A stretch of DNA of 64,000 nt from Sipunculus nudus (GCA_026874595.1 CM049315.1:11406664-11470663); one strand, 5' to 3'. Shown: positions 34,931 through 49,171, counted from the first letter of the stretch. Made by a program: numbers and translations. The notes: generated by a model from the sequence alone, not told the origin.

Positions 34931-37900
34931 GGGTGAATTTATTATGAATGGATTTCTTATAGGGTTGTAATAACAGTTCCATTAAACTTGTACATGTTAT
35001 CATGTATCTGAAGTGATATGGACATATATATGCAAATGATTATTTGTAGAATATATAATTCTTATGCCTTATGTAGAATATATTCAAGCAACACATGGGT
35101 CTGCACAATAATGATTTGTTCAGTTTCCTTTTCCACATACTGGAACATACCAATCAAAACCAAAGAGGTATTTGTAGAAATTAATCATTTAAGGAGCTAT
35201 GTAGCATGTCAACATGATGTGGTCAGCCCTTCAGCTTACTAGACAAACGGGTCTCCATGGCAACAAGCACAAAACACCGCCTGTATACTCTGTATTGACA
35301 TAGGGTTGATTGTAATCCACGTTGTATAGGGGATCTCTGATTTTCATTTCCTTTTCTGACCAGCTGGTCAGAGAAATTGGATTCTGTTGACCTGCAGGTT
35401 ATCAATAGGCATTAGATGGTTGACTAGTTCTGCACAGACTTCCCTGAGAACCTGATGACCCCAGTGGGTATAATAATAATAACAGTACAAAAACCTCCCC
35501 CTGGTACAACTGTACAATCCTCTAAAAATTGGGAGATTAGGAATCTCTGGTGCTGGCAATTAGCACCACTTGTACACAACTGTACAGCAGTAAGCTCATA
35601 CAATGATTGGTACATATTGTGTACTGTTATTGTGTACTGTAGTTTCCACCTGGTTTAGTTTAACTGGTGCCACAAAGAGTCAAGGTAATATGGATGATTG
35701 GGTGAATAGAAACTGTTAAAATACTCCACAAAGAAAACGGTTCAAATCCTGAACATAGTAAGTTACGTAGTCACCATGGCTCTGCAGGGGTAGCTTAGGA
35801 TTGGACTAAGGTGTTGGTTCTTATAACTGAGGAGGCCTTGTTGTTTAGTTTCTGTTTTAAAAAACTCAAGTCATTCATTTTACAAATTTATGATGTAGTA
35901 TTGTCTGAACCTGGTTAAAAGAATTAACAATTAAATTAACATTTAAAGGGAGCACTGATTATCACTAATACATGTTTAATCAGTTCATAGCAGTACAATA
36001 AATCCTTCCTGAAACTATATGAAACCTTCACTTTTAACTCTATGAAACATAGATCTACAATGACATAGAAATATGCAACTTAAATTTTGTCATATATATG
36101 TGAGGATTTAAACTGTAGTGGACCTGACTTCTGCTTCAACCATAGACAATTAATTGTTAAATATTCACACTGACATTCATGAGACACATATTTCAAAACA
36201 CACTGTCATACAAGAATAACTTTGAGTGACTCAGGAGTTATAATTAATACACAACAACTTGGCAGGTGTCCTTTGTCACTCTATGTTAGTCTTTATGTTG
36301 TCCGCCCATGTACTTCCTCTTTTTTCCTTGTATTTTATTAAATGTGCCTGGGCCAGTCTATTTTAAACCGCAGTCTTCACGGTTGAGCTGGAAATTCTGC
36401 TGTAACTGGATCCACTTTGCACCTGAAACGGGACTGCTTCATTTTTAGTCTTTGCTGTTTTTGAACAAGTATTCACACAAGGAGAATGGAGTTCAGAAGT
36501 TCAGTTACGGTCTACACCCTATGCTTTCAGTTTATGTGGTTTTGATGTTGGAGACTTTTCAAACTTGTTTTTTTCATGATTTGAGTCCCAAGGGATACTT
36601 AATGACCTGACATAAAGAGGAAACTTGCATTCCTTGATATATGGCGAAATTGGTGTATGAAAAATTCAGTCATTAGCACCAGCTGCATCAAGTCATATAA
36701 TTCCCATGGACAAATCATAAATACCCATGTGAGGTGTGTAGAGTAGTGATGATATATTTACCAAAGTGGTTAAAGTTTTAAACATCAAAATGGAAGGTTA
36801 GGTATGTGGTTCAAAACCTTTATGGTCAGCAAATTATGAAAACTGAAACTTACAGAAATTTCAGCTGATGGTCAGAGGCTTACTCTAGTTCGATTAACAG
36901 TAACTGTGACTTTCAGGAGTTCCTCTTTGGTATGACCCAGCAATGGGGACGATTATGCACCCAGAACTCACATCTGCAGTAGTCACTGAGCCAGGTCAAA
37001 GCCAGGATGTAAATTGAGAGGAAGCGTGTGATACTGTACTGTCACGTAGTCCAAAACAGGAATGGAATTCTGCAGATGTACAAAAAAGTTGGAGGTAACC
37101 CCTCCACCAAAAAAATTATTTAAAAAAAAATCCTAATTTTCCCCGCACCTGTGCATGAATAAGCATGTAGCCAGCTTGAAGATAGTATCATCATAGATAT
37201 GATTATCATGTGGTTGTCTTCATCCTCATTCAGGTTACAGTGCCACCTATAAACCATAAAAAAACTTTGCAAATTTAGTCCTCATTTTCATAAAGTATCT
37301 CGGGGAATAATGTATGAGAACTTTCAATCTGCATAGCCCTATTATATAGAACTTGCATACACAAAGCCAAAGGTTCTAGTTGTTGTTTCCTTATGTAAAG
37401 GAGGCATAAAGGATATTAAATATATCAAAGATAATTCATATTGCATTTGTAGTGCTGTATGTGTGTTTCATGCATTCTGATGCATGTTTTGTGTTTGAAT
37501 AAACATTGGGCATACAAGGAATATAGATTTCCAAATATGCATATATGCCAATTATCCCTGTTGAATTTATCACATGCTGATTTTACACAAGCACTGTTAC
37601 TTAAAGGCTCAGTGGAGAGAAACTACCAACTGGTCCCTATTTACACATTCTTTGTAGAAAGGAAATGACAGTTTTGTCAGAGGCTCTCATGTATTTGTTC
37701 TCTGTGGGAATGTGTGTGCCGTTATTGGTCAGTTTCATTGTTTCATCTTCTGTGGACACGCACAGGGATGTGGTCAAGAAATTCTACAAGTGAAGAATAA
37801 TCAAGAGTGTGTGATTAATAAACAAGCTCTAACTCCCATAGCCGCCTTGCTATTTGCCAACTTGTACTATCGATTTTGATGACAGTTTTGATTAACTGAA

Positions 37901-40900
37901 CTCTATGACCTTTTGACATGAAAAGATTTCGCTTAATCAAAAGTGTCTTCTCCAGCTGTTAAAATTGTGAATTGGTTGGTATAAACTAATCCAGGGTGTT
38001 TCATTTCAACAATCAGCCTGTCTGGATGGTGGCATCTGAACCATTGGGTGTCTGAATTTTAAACCTGCCACAGGTCCGCTATTGTTCGGACCTGGAATGC
38101 CCATGAAAGCTTACCAACAGAGGCATTTCTAAGAACATAGTCCATACATATACATAAATAGAATGTTTGATGACTGCTGGGGTATTTGGGTAGTGCCAAG
38201 GAGTGAAGTTTTATGTTATATACTTGTGTAGAGAAGACCTATCCTAAACATGTGACGCAGGAATCTTTCCTGTACTGTGTAAACCTTGCATAATAAGCAG
38301 GAGTCAGTTTTCATCTCAGACTTTCCTTGTACAGTGCTGTTTAGAATACCAGTCAGGTAGTTTTAGTGCCAATAGGAATTGCTGCACTCTGTAATGCAAA
38401 TCTTGGTCTGGATCCAGCTCAAAACTGTTGATCATTTACCTTGTATCATAAATCTACACCAAAAATCACCATTGGTCAAATAATTTTGAAACTATTCAAA
38501 TAGCCTGTGCCCATGTTATATTTTCTATTAACAGCATACTAAATTTGATGGTAATCTGAAATAGCAAACTGGAGGTTCAGTTTGGGTTGTCGTGGATGAC
38601 TGATTGTTGAATTAAGGGTACTTTTAATGTAAAAAAGTCAGTGCTTCACCAATACATCAATTTTAACATAAGGGCCTTCCTGAAGACAATACAGGTCTGA
38701 CTACAGCTACTCTGTTTCATAATAACCGAATATGATGAATTGCTATGTCTAGTGTTCTGAATTGATTCAATATTGTTAAAGTACTTACCACAAAAAAAAA
38801 ATCATTTTTGTGGAATAAGAAAATAAATCAGTTTCAAAATGTGAGCAGACATTTATGCTTATGTGTGCTGGGAACTGTGATATTGCACTGTGAAACTGAG
38901 CCCTCTAATGTTGAAATATTAAAAATAGACACCAACTTTCATATCATAGTACATATTTTAAAGATTAAAACAAGGTATTCTGGTATTCAGTCCTGACATA
39001 GGCAACATTTGTAAAGAATGGAAATTCCTAATTATAACCATTCCTTCCAAGTATTTGTTAATGTATTAGCTATATGAATGCATATGAAACATCTATAAGT
39101 AGGTCACAGTTCAGGTTTACTCAATAAGTTCATGGATGCTTCATTTACCGAAGGTTTAAATTTCTATTGTGAGAGACCCTGTGGTCTGGTGAAGCTTGTT
39201 AGGGCTGTCTTTCATGGTAAGACCATGTTTGGAGACAATGGGAATGACAAACTTATATGAGGCTTGGGTCTTTGTATAAGAAACATTACATACTGTGCAT
39301 AAACAGAAAGCCTTGCCAAAGGAAAGCATGTGTAAACTTGGACTGCCCAGTTTAAGTTTGGTTCAGGTGGTATTACAGTCAGTCACACAAAGATGGATTA
39401 AGACTTTCCTCTGTAATACTGAGTTTTTTTTCAATTTGGATAAATCAATATCAAATAGGATTGTATGTTTAATGTTAGGGCTGTGTATCAACAGGCATCT
39501 CCTGTGACAAACCCATTACAATTCAAGGAAAGCCATAACCAAACAACCCTACCACAAGTTGATTGTGTATATTTATAATATTTTGCTTTAAAACTGGTTT
39601 AGTACCAATGTATATGACCTTTACCCAGTACCAATGAGGACACAGCAAGTTAATGGATACCAAAAAATACATAATGTTCAGTCTAATAAAGAGATTTAAA
39701 TATTTATTCTTTGCTATTTCTATATATCTGTTAGCTTAAATTAGTGTCTCAAAAGATTCGTGAACTGGCAATATTGCAGTATATAGATATTTTTGCTACA
39801 ACTACTTACACAGATTGTGAACTCTCAAGAGTTCACATATTCGTAATAGCCATTGAAATTATAGTCATATCTAATATTTTGAGTTCTCTTATTAATTGCA
39901 TTCCAGTTATTAAACAAGAGGAAATCTTTTAACAAATTTAAATTTTTTTTCTGTCAGAAAATTTTTACTTGTTTTGCAAAATGTTGATATATAATAAATA
40001 CTGTATTATTAATCAAATTGTTAAAAGAATCATGGATTATATAAATTCTCCCATTTTAAACACCTCCTGTTTTATCAGTCTTTAAACAGATGACCTCTTT
40101 CAGTATATGTGTTTCTTTCTAATACAATGAATTTCATTGTGAAGGTGGTTGTACTATGTTTATGTTAATAAGTACAGGGTAACTTAACAATTTCCTTTTT
40201 CCTGTCTTTGCCTGTGACTGATGTTATCAGTCAGGTTTATAACAGTGTGTCATGTGACGCTGACAGCTCGTTTATTTATCACACACCTGTCTGTGGACCA
40301 GATGTACTGTACCATGACATCATTATAAATCTATGACCCTATACTAGAAGGTACAGATACAAATAAGGATAATGCGGGCAACATGAAGAGCTCAGCTACT
40401 TATATTTATGAATACGGTTCAAATATTCACACACATGTAGATTTGGGTATGGCAACAGCATGTATAAAATGTACAGCAAGTCAAGTATATCGCTGTATCA
40501 GAATATCATAAATGCTGTATGCTTGACCCTGGCTTCAGTCAGTATACTGCCCCCATCAGAACACATACTTTTAAGGTTAAACAATCATTTTGGAAAATCA
40601 CCAATCTTGATCTGCACCAAATTTAATTAAAAGTCTTCCCTTAATTACCAAAGCCCTGCCCTACGAATATTTCATAAAAATTAAGTAAATCATTTTGCAT
40701 GATTTTGCCAATAGACAAACCGGCCAACAAACAGATGTGGGTGATACATTACCATTGTTGCATGAGGTAGAAACAGTTTATAAACCTTAACAAATTAAAT
40801 AGCTGAGTTATTATTAAACCTTTTGTCTGATTACATGACTATCACATCTCATTTTGTTTCTGTGATCCCAGCTCTGTGATGATGATGATGTTGTGTGTGT

Positions 40901-41626
40901 GGTCAGGCTGGGTGACAATACACTTGACATTTATGACAAAAATGTACATCATCATTAATATCTGTTGTCAGGAGTTGCCATGGTGAATCACCTATCCAGG
41001 GCTTGGCAGGGTGCTCTGGATAACCAGTAAATGTCATGGAGAAGACATCCATCACAACAATAAAATATAAGAACACAATATGAAATATTATTTTGACGTG
41101 ACATTTAAGGGTTGACTTCCTCTTACAAGGCCCTGTGTCACCCACAGGGTTAAATACTCCCTGTCATATGGTATGTTCGGGAAAATTTATGGCTCCCCTG
41201 TGGAAATAATTAGGGAGTGTACCCATTGTGACAGGTATATAAATGTATATGTATTGCATTATGTTTCAGCATGGGTAGATCTGTGCTGCACAGACTGAGA
41301 GGAATGGTTCAGTGAACCCATCCTGAGCTGACAGGCCTCCATGTGTGATGTGATGCATGTTGTTTTATTATAATAATACAGAGTATAGGGGTAGAGAGCT
41401 TCTGGCCAACATGGGTTGGCATTTATATTACACACACACAAAGGAAAGAGAGATGGGTTTTAATCAGAATAAATAAAAATCAATTCTTTTATTTATAAAT
41501 AGAATTCTGATTCCCTTGAGGATTTGAATACTCTCAAGAAACACAGATTATTTATACTTTTTAAGTCACTGATACCTAAATTAAAATAAGTGTTAAATTT
41601 CACCCCCAGTTATTCTATTTCAAATA

Positions 41627-41801
41627 CAGTGAAATCTCACTAGCATGACCACCCACAGTACCAGCCATATTTGTCCTGTTAACTAGGTGGTCATGTTAGG
41701 AGGTTTTTGTGATGATTTACATCAGGCTGAGACTAAAAAAAGTGGTCGTCTTAGCAGGGGTGGTCATCATAGCAGGGTGGTTGTCAGAGGAGATTTCACT
41801 G
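41627..41801. mobile_element. Tc1/mariner-type MITE (175 bp)
   Basis: The element starts CAGTGAAATCTC (41627-41638) and ends with its exact reverse complement GAGATTTCACTG (41790-41801). A TA dinucleotide flanks each end (41625-41626 and 41802-41803), the target duplication expected of Tc1/mariner transposases. The CAGTGAAA-CTC terminus is typical of the superfamily. The interior holds three diverged copies of a GTGGTCATGTTAGGAGG-like motif and no ORF. It would have been moved by a transposase encoded elsewhere. Confidence 0.88.
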
Positions 41802-42519
41802 TATTAAGAATTATTACAAATGTAATTTTGTATGAATTGTCATGATTTAATTATTAAGACCAGTGGATAATTATTAATCCTCCATGTTGCGAGGTACGGC
41901 AGACAAATGTTTAACATTATATTACAGCCCCAGCAGGTAAAGGACTTCACCATATGGTTAATATGTGATATGAGACCTCAGTAATGCTTCACATTAAGAG
42001 AAGAAGTGGACAAATGACCTCACATTAAAGGTGAGGTAGACAAATGAGTTCACAGTCTGATCACCAGGGAGGGGAATTTATTGGAAGCATTATGGATTCG
42101 TACAGGCAAAATAATACCTGTAATGGTCACATCAGACAAATGACTGGACAAATAGCTTCACATTGTGTCAGACCATGTAGGGAAAAAAATCACCATGCAC
42201 TTACACTCTCAGATGACACCAGTTTGCCAGCAATATGTTGAGAACAGATGTATCATTATCTTCAGTCAAAAGTATTCATTTGTAACTTTATTCTATTAAT
42301 TACAAGAAATTTGAGCAAACTTTGTCCAATCAGATTGTCAGTTTGCATCACAGTGTGGAATGGATTATACATGACAAGAGTTCCCAGCCATACTGGAAAT
42401 CAGAATTCCCCTTTTTTAATATACACCTGTCTCAGACTGATATGGACAGCATGGCTCCATCTGTACATCTGTGTTTCTATGAATCTTCAATGTTGCCATG
42501 ATAACTTAACCAGGGGTTT

Positions 42520-42880
42520 GATGGATTTTCATGAAACTCAATATATAACCATTTACTATTAAATTATCTTGCCTTAGTTTAGTTTTTCAGCAAAACCACA
42601 ATAACTTACCAGAAATATGACAATTTGATGAAATGTAGTAGAAAGATTTACCACACCTAGTATAATTATCAATATATGATTCTAAGCATAATCTATACAT
42701 ATTTAATGAGGCCAGAGGTCACAAGACTTTGGTGGTGCCCTGATGGCTTAAATTGCAGTAACAAAAATGGATGGATTTTTATGAAACTCACTATAAATAT
42801 TTACCAATATAGTTTTTCACCTGAATTTAGTTCCTGACAGAATTTGTGCACATTAAATGAGATCCGAGGTCACAAGACCA
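42520..42880. repeat. Diverged duplication of a GATGGATTTT(C/T)ATGAAACTCA block
   Basis: The block GATGGATTTTCATGAAACTC starts at 42520 and recurs at about 42770 with one change. A second landmark, AATGAGRYCNGAGGTCACAAGAC, occurs at about 42705 and 42856. Order is the same but spacing differs (185 versus 86 bases), so one copy has an internal deletion or insertion. It is likely part of a dispersed repeat family. Confidence 0.65.
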
Positions 42881-45800
42881 TAGTGTTTTATGCACTTTTG
42901 CAGTACTCTTTTCAGTCAGGGAAAGTCAGAAAATTGAGATTAATCCCTCAAATCACTGAAAAGTCAGGGAATTGGATAACCAAAAAGATGAAAATGGTCA
43001 GTGTTGTATTTGTCTAATCAATGTCCTTGCAAAGAGCATATACAGTGAATGATTAACTATGGTGGTTTTTATAACAGAAATCTCTGAAATACTGACCAGT
43101 AAGTCAAAAGAATTATCCTGTAATTTTCAAAATTCATCAAGGAAAGCTTGGGGGGGGGGAAATGAGGAAATTTTATATCCATGAAATACTGGGAATCCTG
43201 ACATAGGGAGGACTGAGCATTCAGATTGCTGGAGTTAGGATTTTGGTGCTAATGCTTGGAAGCAAATCGTTACTTCCTGTTCATTAATATCAGTGTCTGC
43301 CTGACCTCTGCATGTTGACCACTGTGCAGTGATACTATTGTCGTTTTCTCACAGGTGTGGCTGCTAAGAAAACTGATTAATTCGGTATTATAGCCTCATA
43401 TTCTTCTATATGTGGGCCGTGTTATGAGAAATAACACCAGGGTAACAATAGTGTATTCAACCTCTGTCCATGTGTGATGGGGCGAGCTCAGTTGTGTTAA
43501 GCTTGTGACCGGCTGGACAACAGGGCATTCTGGGTATTGATAAACCTGAGGCATTGGTAAGTGCGGTGATCATCAAAGCTGTTTGCCGTACAAAGTCAAC
43601 ATTGTTTGGTGTTGGATAAACAAAAAAATATTGAATTTCTATGGAACATTTCTGAGCTGGGCCATTTTATTGGTATTCTGGAAATAATTGATGCATTAGT
43701 AAAAGCAAGATGAATGTGCCCAGGGATGGTGGTATGGTTTGCCAAGTGACAGAGTGACTGTTGTGACGAGATTTCATGCTGAGGAAGCCTTAAACATTAT
43801 ATGGCTAACCTTGGCCTTTACTCTTGCAGCAAATATTATTTTTGTCATTTTGCTGTTGGGAAACTATTGTAAATCTGGCCCGTCTTGAGAAAAGATTTAA
43901 CCTTGGAGTCCAGGGTCCACCAAGGGTTAACATGAATGCCCTTGACCAGATTCCAGTTATCAAAACATTATTTAAACCCATAATGCAATGTCATGTAAAA
44001 ACCATTGAAATGGGTACAGTGAGGAGGTGAATGTAGCATTATATAGTCATTGGCAAATATCTATTGTCACAACAGATATATTTCTGTGATAGAATATAAC
44101 AGTGACAGTCCATGGTTAATAAATTATTAAAGATTAATGTCATTTATTAAACTTCACACCCAGAACACCATCCACTTACACTTGTGTTTATCTTGACTTC
44201 TGTTTGAAGTTTGAAGGATGTTAATCTGTAGACCAATAACACGCTTAGTAACACCACGTGGAGTTTGTAAACTCTCGTGTGACAGGGAGTGGTCAGAGCA
44301 TTGTTTACTCCACTACTATAAATACCAATTCGATGACATGAAAGACAGAGTGTTTGGCAGTTGAGTTCAGGAGAAGTGACAAGTTCCTCACAATTTTCAC
44401 TGTTATTGTGATCCCACCTTTCACGCTCGATGGTTGACAATTTTTAACGAAGCACTGTTAAGAGTGTGCAGAGTGTCTGAAGCCATGGAGGGCTTGGGTA
44501 ACCTGGAGTTTCTCGTTATTATTGACATGCACTAAAAACTATTTAAACAGCGGGCTGTTGGAGGAATGCATGCTTCTATTGTGTGCCGGATTCTATTGTA
44601 TCGTGGTAGGGACATTGTGGGTAACAAAGAACCCGCAGTGAATACTCGTCACTGTGAATTGCATTCAGGTCACCTGAGTTTGACGAATTCTCACCTGTTA
44701 TGTGTCTAATAATTGGAGACACTTTTATCTCACGCCAAAATAAAACTCTCCGTGAGCTCATGAGCATACACATTCAAGACTAGTTTTACCAACACTTAAT
44801 GCCAGCTAACTGTCCATGAAATGGAGACCTTCAAAGGTTTTCCGTAAACATTTCATTAGCCACTGCTGTTCAGCTCACCTTTGATGGGAACACAGACACT
44901 TATATACTTTCCTATTTATTTCTGAGCTTCCCCTGACAGTGATAGTTGATTTTCTTCAGGTGTACATTAAACTTCCTTTGTCACACATTCCCATATCATC
45001 AGGCTCTGTGCAGCTGTTTTTATGCTGGGACTTTATCGATGACTTTTTCTTGTAAGGTCAGATGTGTAAGATAAAATCTGCCAATTAAAAGCAGCACAGG
45101 CAGTTATCTGTAGGTTGCATCAACAGGAGATGCATTCAGTGATTAACATGTAATATTTGTACTTTTTCTGTGGTTATGATGTGAATAATTTCTCATAAAA
45201 AGTGTTAATTGAGTTATCATAACAATTTAAACTTCCAATAAAAGTTTCCTGAAGAAACATGTATTGCTATGGGAATAAATAATAATAAATCCCATGTTAA
45301 GAAGCACTTAAAGATTTTCAAAATAAAAGAAAATTTGGTAGTAAATCTTCAAATTTACATAATATGACAGGCATTCATCATTTTATGGTAGAAATGTGAG
45401 TAACACCTATTAATTAATATTATTATTATTACTATTGTTATTTAGACAGCTTTCAGTTATATGAATTCTGAAGATAATTTCAAAGGGGAGCAGTTGTAGA
45501 TTTTTTTCATTTAATATTTGTTTTTAAATATCAGTATGGGAAAAGAACAATAAAACAAGTTAAGGAATAATTCACGAAAAGTTGAAGATTTTAGAATTTA
45601 TGAATAATTAGACACAACCAGGTACATAAGATCAAGTGAACAGAACAAATATTTTGGTTGTTTTTCCAAACAAATGCACCAGGATTATGATTTAGCCTAT
45701 TTATAAGTGGGTGGAACATTAACAATGCAAAGAATGCCTTTTATAACAGCTTTATCTTGGACCTGGCCAGCAAGACAAACATTTGGACATGGGGAGGTAT

Positions 45801-47384
45801 TTATGGTTTCTTCCTTGTCAGGAAAATCTGTGTATATAAATACCATGAATACATGGAATACTTCGCAAGCAGCTAATGATGCCTTGAGTTTGTATCATTG
45901 TTTTATTATTCTGGGGGAACAAGGGGAGGGGGGGATGTGAGGCCTCATTATGTAATTGTTAATTATTTTAATTATCAAGGATTTTTCTGAAGGAGGGGAA
46001 GGGAAGGGGGTTCAGGGTGGAGTATATATTTATTCCTGTCTATATTTAATGTGACAAACTAGGCATGAAAAAAACATTGACACATAATGAAAGATTTACT
46101 ATTTTTTAGGCAACCCGCCTAAGAATCTGACCTGACAGCAAAGCATTTATTTAAAAAAAATTGTTCACTTAAATAAATATAAATATAAATGTGTGTTTAT
46201 GTTTCCTATAAAATTTGATAAGAAACTCCAGATTAAGGCAAAATTGATGTGTAAGCATGGTGAAGACTGCAGTATGTAACATTTAATAGAGATCTGGAAC
46301 TTAAACCACGAAAGCAATTGCCTGCATTTTACTGAAAGTATTCTACATCAGACATGCAGACAGATATTTGGTTGCTTCTTTCATGGTGGGTTGTACATGT
46401 TGTCAGTGGGATACGTTCAGTAACCTTGATGTCCGGGAGCCTGGGACAGAGGACCACAGTGACCTGACAGTCCTCAGTCACATTCCTATTGTTTTACAGC
46501 TCGGGGCTCCAGCCCTTGAAGTCTGTCTCCTTTCCTCATCTCCTTTATTCTGCTCTCTTCGCCCTCTTGTTCTTGCCCCTGGGGTTAAGGTCTATAGGAC
46601 CAGACAGGCAGGAGAAAAGACTTGTTTTATTTTAGGTGATATTCTCTTGGGCTAAAGTTCTGTACCAGGAGTTACTGGTTGTGTAGGAATATAAGCTGTG
46701 AATTAAGATTTCACATTCACATGTAATTATACTTCATTTTGGTGGCTTTTCATTGCTTTACATATATACATTAGTAGTATATGCCAGGCTTATTTTATGC
46801 CATTCATTCCATTTCCAGGCCACTTATTTAAAATCAGATAAAGGGATTTTTAAGTGATTAAGACACCAGATCCATTGAAAAAATATTTAAACATGACATT
46901 TGTTCTCTCAATACATCACTTGCTTATCAAGTTAAAGGGTTAAATTAATCTGAGGAATAAGAAGCAATCTGTTGTAATTTTTCAGAAGAATGTTTTAGTA
47001 GAATTTCTCTCAACTGTACTCAAGCTTATTCAAGCCAGCGTCATATAAGACTTAACCATAGAGACCTGACCCCCTTCCCTGCAGATCCTCACGTCTATCC
47101 CATTCATACACAGACCAGTCCTTTCAGTCATTGAATCGTCAGACCTGGCCCCAACAGTTTAGCTTTAGTAGGGTTGAACAGGAGGGAGGGTTATTAACCC
47201 TCAGGGTGTGCTGGTCTGGTGGCACTAAGGATGGGATGGCCTCATGCTGGGGTTAGATTAGTGCAGCAGGTCTCCTGTCTGTCCAAATTACCCCTCCCAG
47301 CTGCTGACAAATAGTTCTGTTATTTAATGGTCAAGTGTGTGTGTTTGTGTATGTACTTGGTTGCAGGTTTAGAAGGGGGGGGGG

Positions 47385-48232
47385 CAGGATAGGGTCATGC
47401 TTCTCCAGGTGCTGGGGGGGGGATAGGGTCATGCTTCTCCAGGTGCTGGGGGGGGGGGGGGGCAGGATAGGGTCATGCTTCTCCAGGTGCTGGGGGGGGG
47501 GGGGGGGATAGGGTCATGCTTCTCCAGGTGCAGGGGGGGGGGTATAGGGTCATGCTTCTCCAGGTGCAGGGGGGGGGGTATAGGGTCATGCTTCTCCAGG
47601 TGCTGGGGGGGGGATAGGGTCATGCTTCTCCAGGTGCAGGGGGGGGGATAGGGTCATGCTTCTCCAGGTGCTGGGGGGAGGATAGGGTCATGCTTCTCAA
47701 GGTGCTGGGGGGATAGGGTCATGCTTCTCCAGGTGCGGGGGGGGGGGGGGGGGGATAGGGTCATGCTTCTCCAGGTGCAGGGGGGGGATAGGGTCATGCT
47801 TCTTCAGGTGCAGGGGGGGGGGGGGGATAGGGTCATGCTTCTCCAGGTGCTGGGGGGAGGATAGGGTCATGCTTCTCCAGGTGCTGGAGGGATAGGGTCA
47901 TGCTTCTCCAGGTGCTGGGGGGATAGGGTCATGCTTCTCCAGGTGCAGGGGGGGGGGGATAGGGTCATGCTTCTCCAGGTGCAGGGGGGGGATAGGGTCA
48001 TGCTTCTTCAGGTGCAGGGGGGGGGGATAGGGTCATGTCCCTCCAGGTGCTGGGGGGAGGATAGGGTCATGCTTCTCCAGGTGCTGGAGGGATAGGGTCA
48101 TGCTTCTCCAGGTGCAGGGGGGGGTAGGGTCATGCTTCTCCAGGTGCAAGGGGGGGGATAGGGTCATGCTTCTCCAGGTGCAGGGGGGGTGGGATAGGGT
48201 CATGCTTCTCCAGGTGCAGGGGGGGGGGGGGA
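47385..48232. repeat. Poly-G minisatellite, about 24 units of 30-45 bp
   Basis: Each unit has a conserved core AGGGTCATGCTTCTCCAG followed by GTGC(A/T) and a G run of about 6 to 18 bases. Most of the length variation between units is in the G run; a few units carry point changes such as CTTCTTCAG or GTCCCTCCAG. I count about 24 cores. The array lies about 740 bases upstream of dachsous exon 2. The minus-strand frames here read as Pro-rich repeats and are not genes. Confidence 0.95.
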
Positions 48233-48972
48233 GGAAGAATTATGAAAATTGTACTTTGATGTGTCCTGTATGAAGTCACAAGAGGTATATTTTACATGGG
48301 CCAGTGATAGGATCATTTCATAAGGGATTGATCTTGTAGCAGACCAGTGAAATATCATCAGTTGCATGCAGCTGCTACAAACCTGCACATAATGCTACCA
48401 TTCATTGATTGATCTGTATTCCTAAACTGAATGCTTGACCTGTTCTCTCTTCCTCTAGGCAAATTTAGATAAAAAAAAGTATTTTAAAAATACCATTACT
48501 ATTTGTTATGCTTCATTGAGACTAGCTTTTGATTGTGTGTATGAAAGATTTATTTACTGTTTTCTCATACAGCTGGTCAAAATCGCTAATTTGAGTCAGA
48601 TTACAACACCTGAACATTAACACTACACAGGAGCTAGTATGTGTCGGCCATGACAGATGTCAGTGTGCTAGGATTATGGTCTACTTACACATTATCGGAT
48701 GAATTATGGTAGTGTTGATACTGAGGTTTACCCAGGGTTTAACACGGGCCATATGTGTGCATGTTGCAGGAAATGACACTTAGATCTTGCCATGTGTACA
48801 TCTAAATATAATATATATCTACTGTTTATTTTTGTATATTTGTATTAAAGTGTTTTTATTCATTTACCTTAATAATTTTCAGTCTTGTTAAGTGCTCTTT
48901 AATTTATACCTGTAACAAATAAAACAGTGTATATAAAGATGCATATATTCAAATCATATATTTTCCTTTCAG

Positions 48973-49171
48973 GTACAAATCACTTTGACAGACACAAACG
49001 ACAGTCCACCCATTTTCAGCCCCAGCTTTCTAGAAGTGGAGGTGGATGAAGACGCCCAGACAGGCTTCCAGATCACCATGGTAACAGCCACAGATCCAGA
49101 CCAGACTGGTGTCATTGAGTACAGTATTAGCCGTGGCAACGATGGCCGGTTTACTGTTGACTCTGTCTCAG
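48973..49171 (+). CDS. dchs: Dachsous, exon 2: end of EC16 and first part of EC17
   Basis: Begins in phase 0 after CTTTCAG and ends in phase 1 before GTAGGG, adding residues 1739-1804 plus the first base of Gly 1805. It opens with VQITLTDTNDSPPIF, the G strand and calcium linker that close EC16. EC17 then follows: LEVEVDEDAQTGFQITMVTA, TDPDQTGVIEYSISRGNDGR, FTVDSVSG. EC17 carries the expected acidic DED and TDPD calcium motifs. The frame joins exon 3 to give VSGALKVNKPLDREE. Confidence 0.93.

Larger units (their letters stand above)
23960..48972 (+). other. Dachsous intron 1 (25.0 kb, phase 0)
   Basis: The intron runs from CAG|GTTGGT to TTTCCTTTCAG. The flanking codons join to SIQ-VQITLTDTNDSPPIF, the expected end of EC16, which proves the splice. 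I found no exon inside. Contents: a poly-C run (24424-24458), a degenerate 33/28-bp minisatellite (29893-30700), a poly-G run near 30889-30901, a CpG-dense insert with flanking direct repeats (34511-34930), a mariner-type MITE (41627-41801), a diverged duplication (42520-42880) and a poly-G minisatellite (47385-48232). Open frames such as 31776-32078, 42248-42562 and 45707-45940 resemble no family. The length and position would suit enhancers, but none can be identified. Confidence 0.9.

Noticed and set aside
42248-42562. 104-codon plus-strand ORF in dachsous intron 1
   Set aside because: It overlaps the first copy of the diverged duplication and shows no domain; a chance ORF.
47385-48232. 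Regularly spaced repeats as a CRISPR array
   Set aside because: The spacers are G runs of varying length rather than unique sequence, the DNA is animal, and no cas genes exist; it is a minisatellite.
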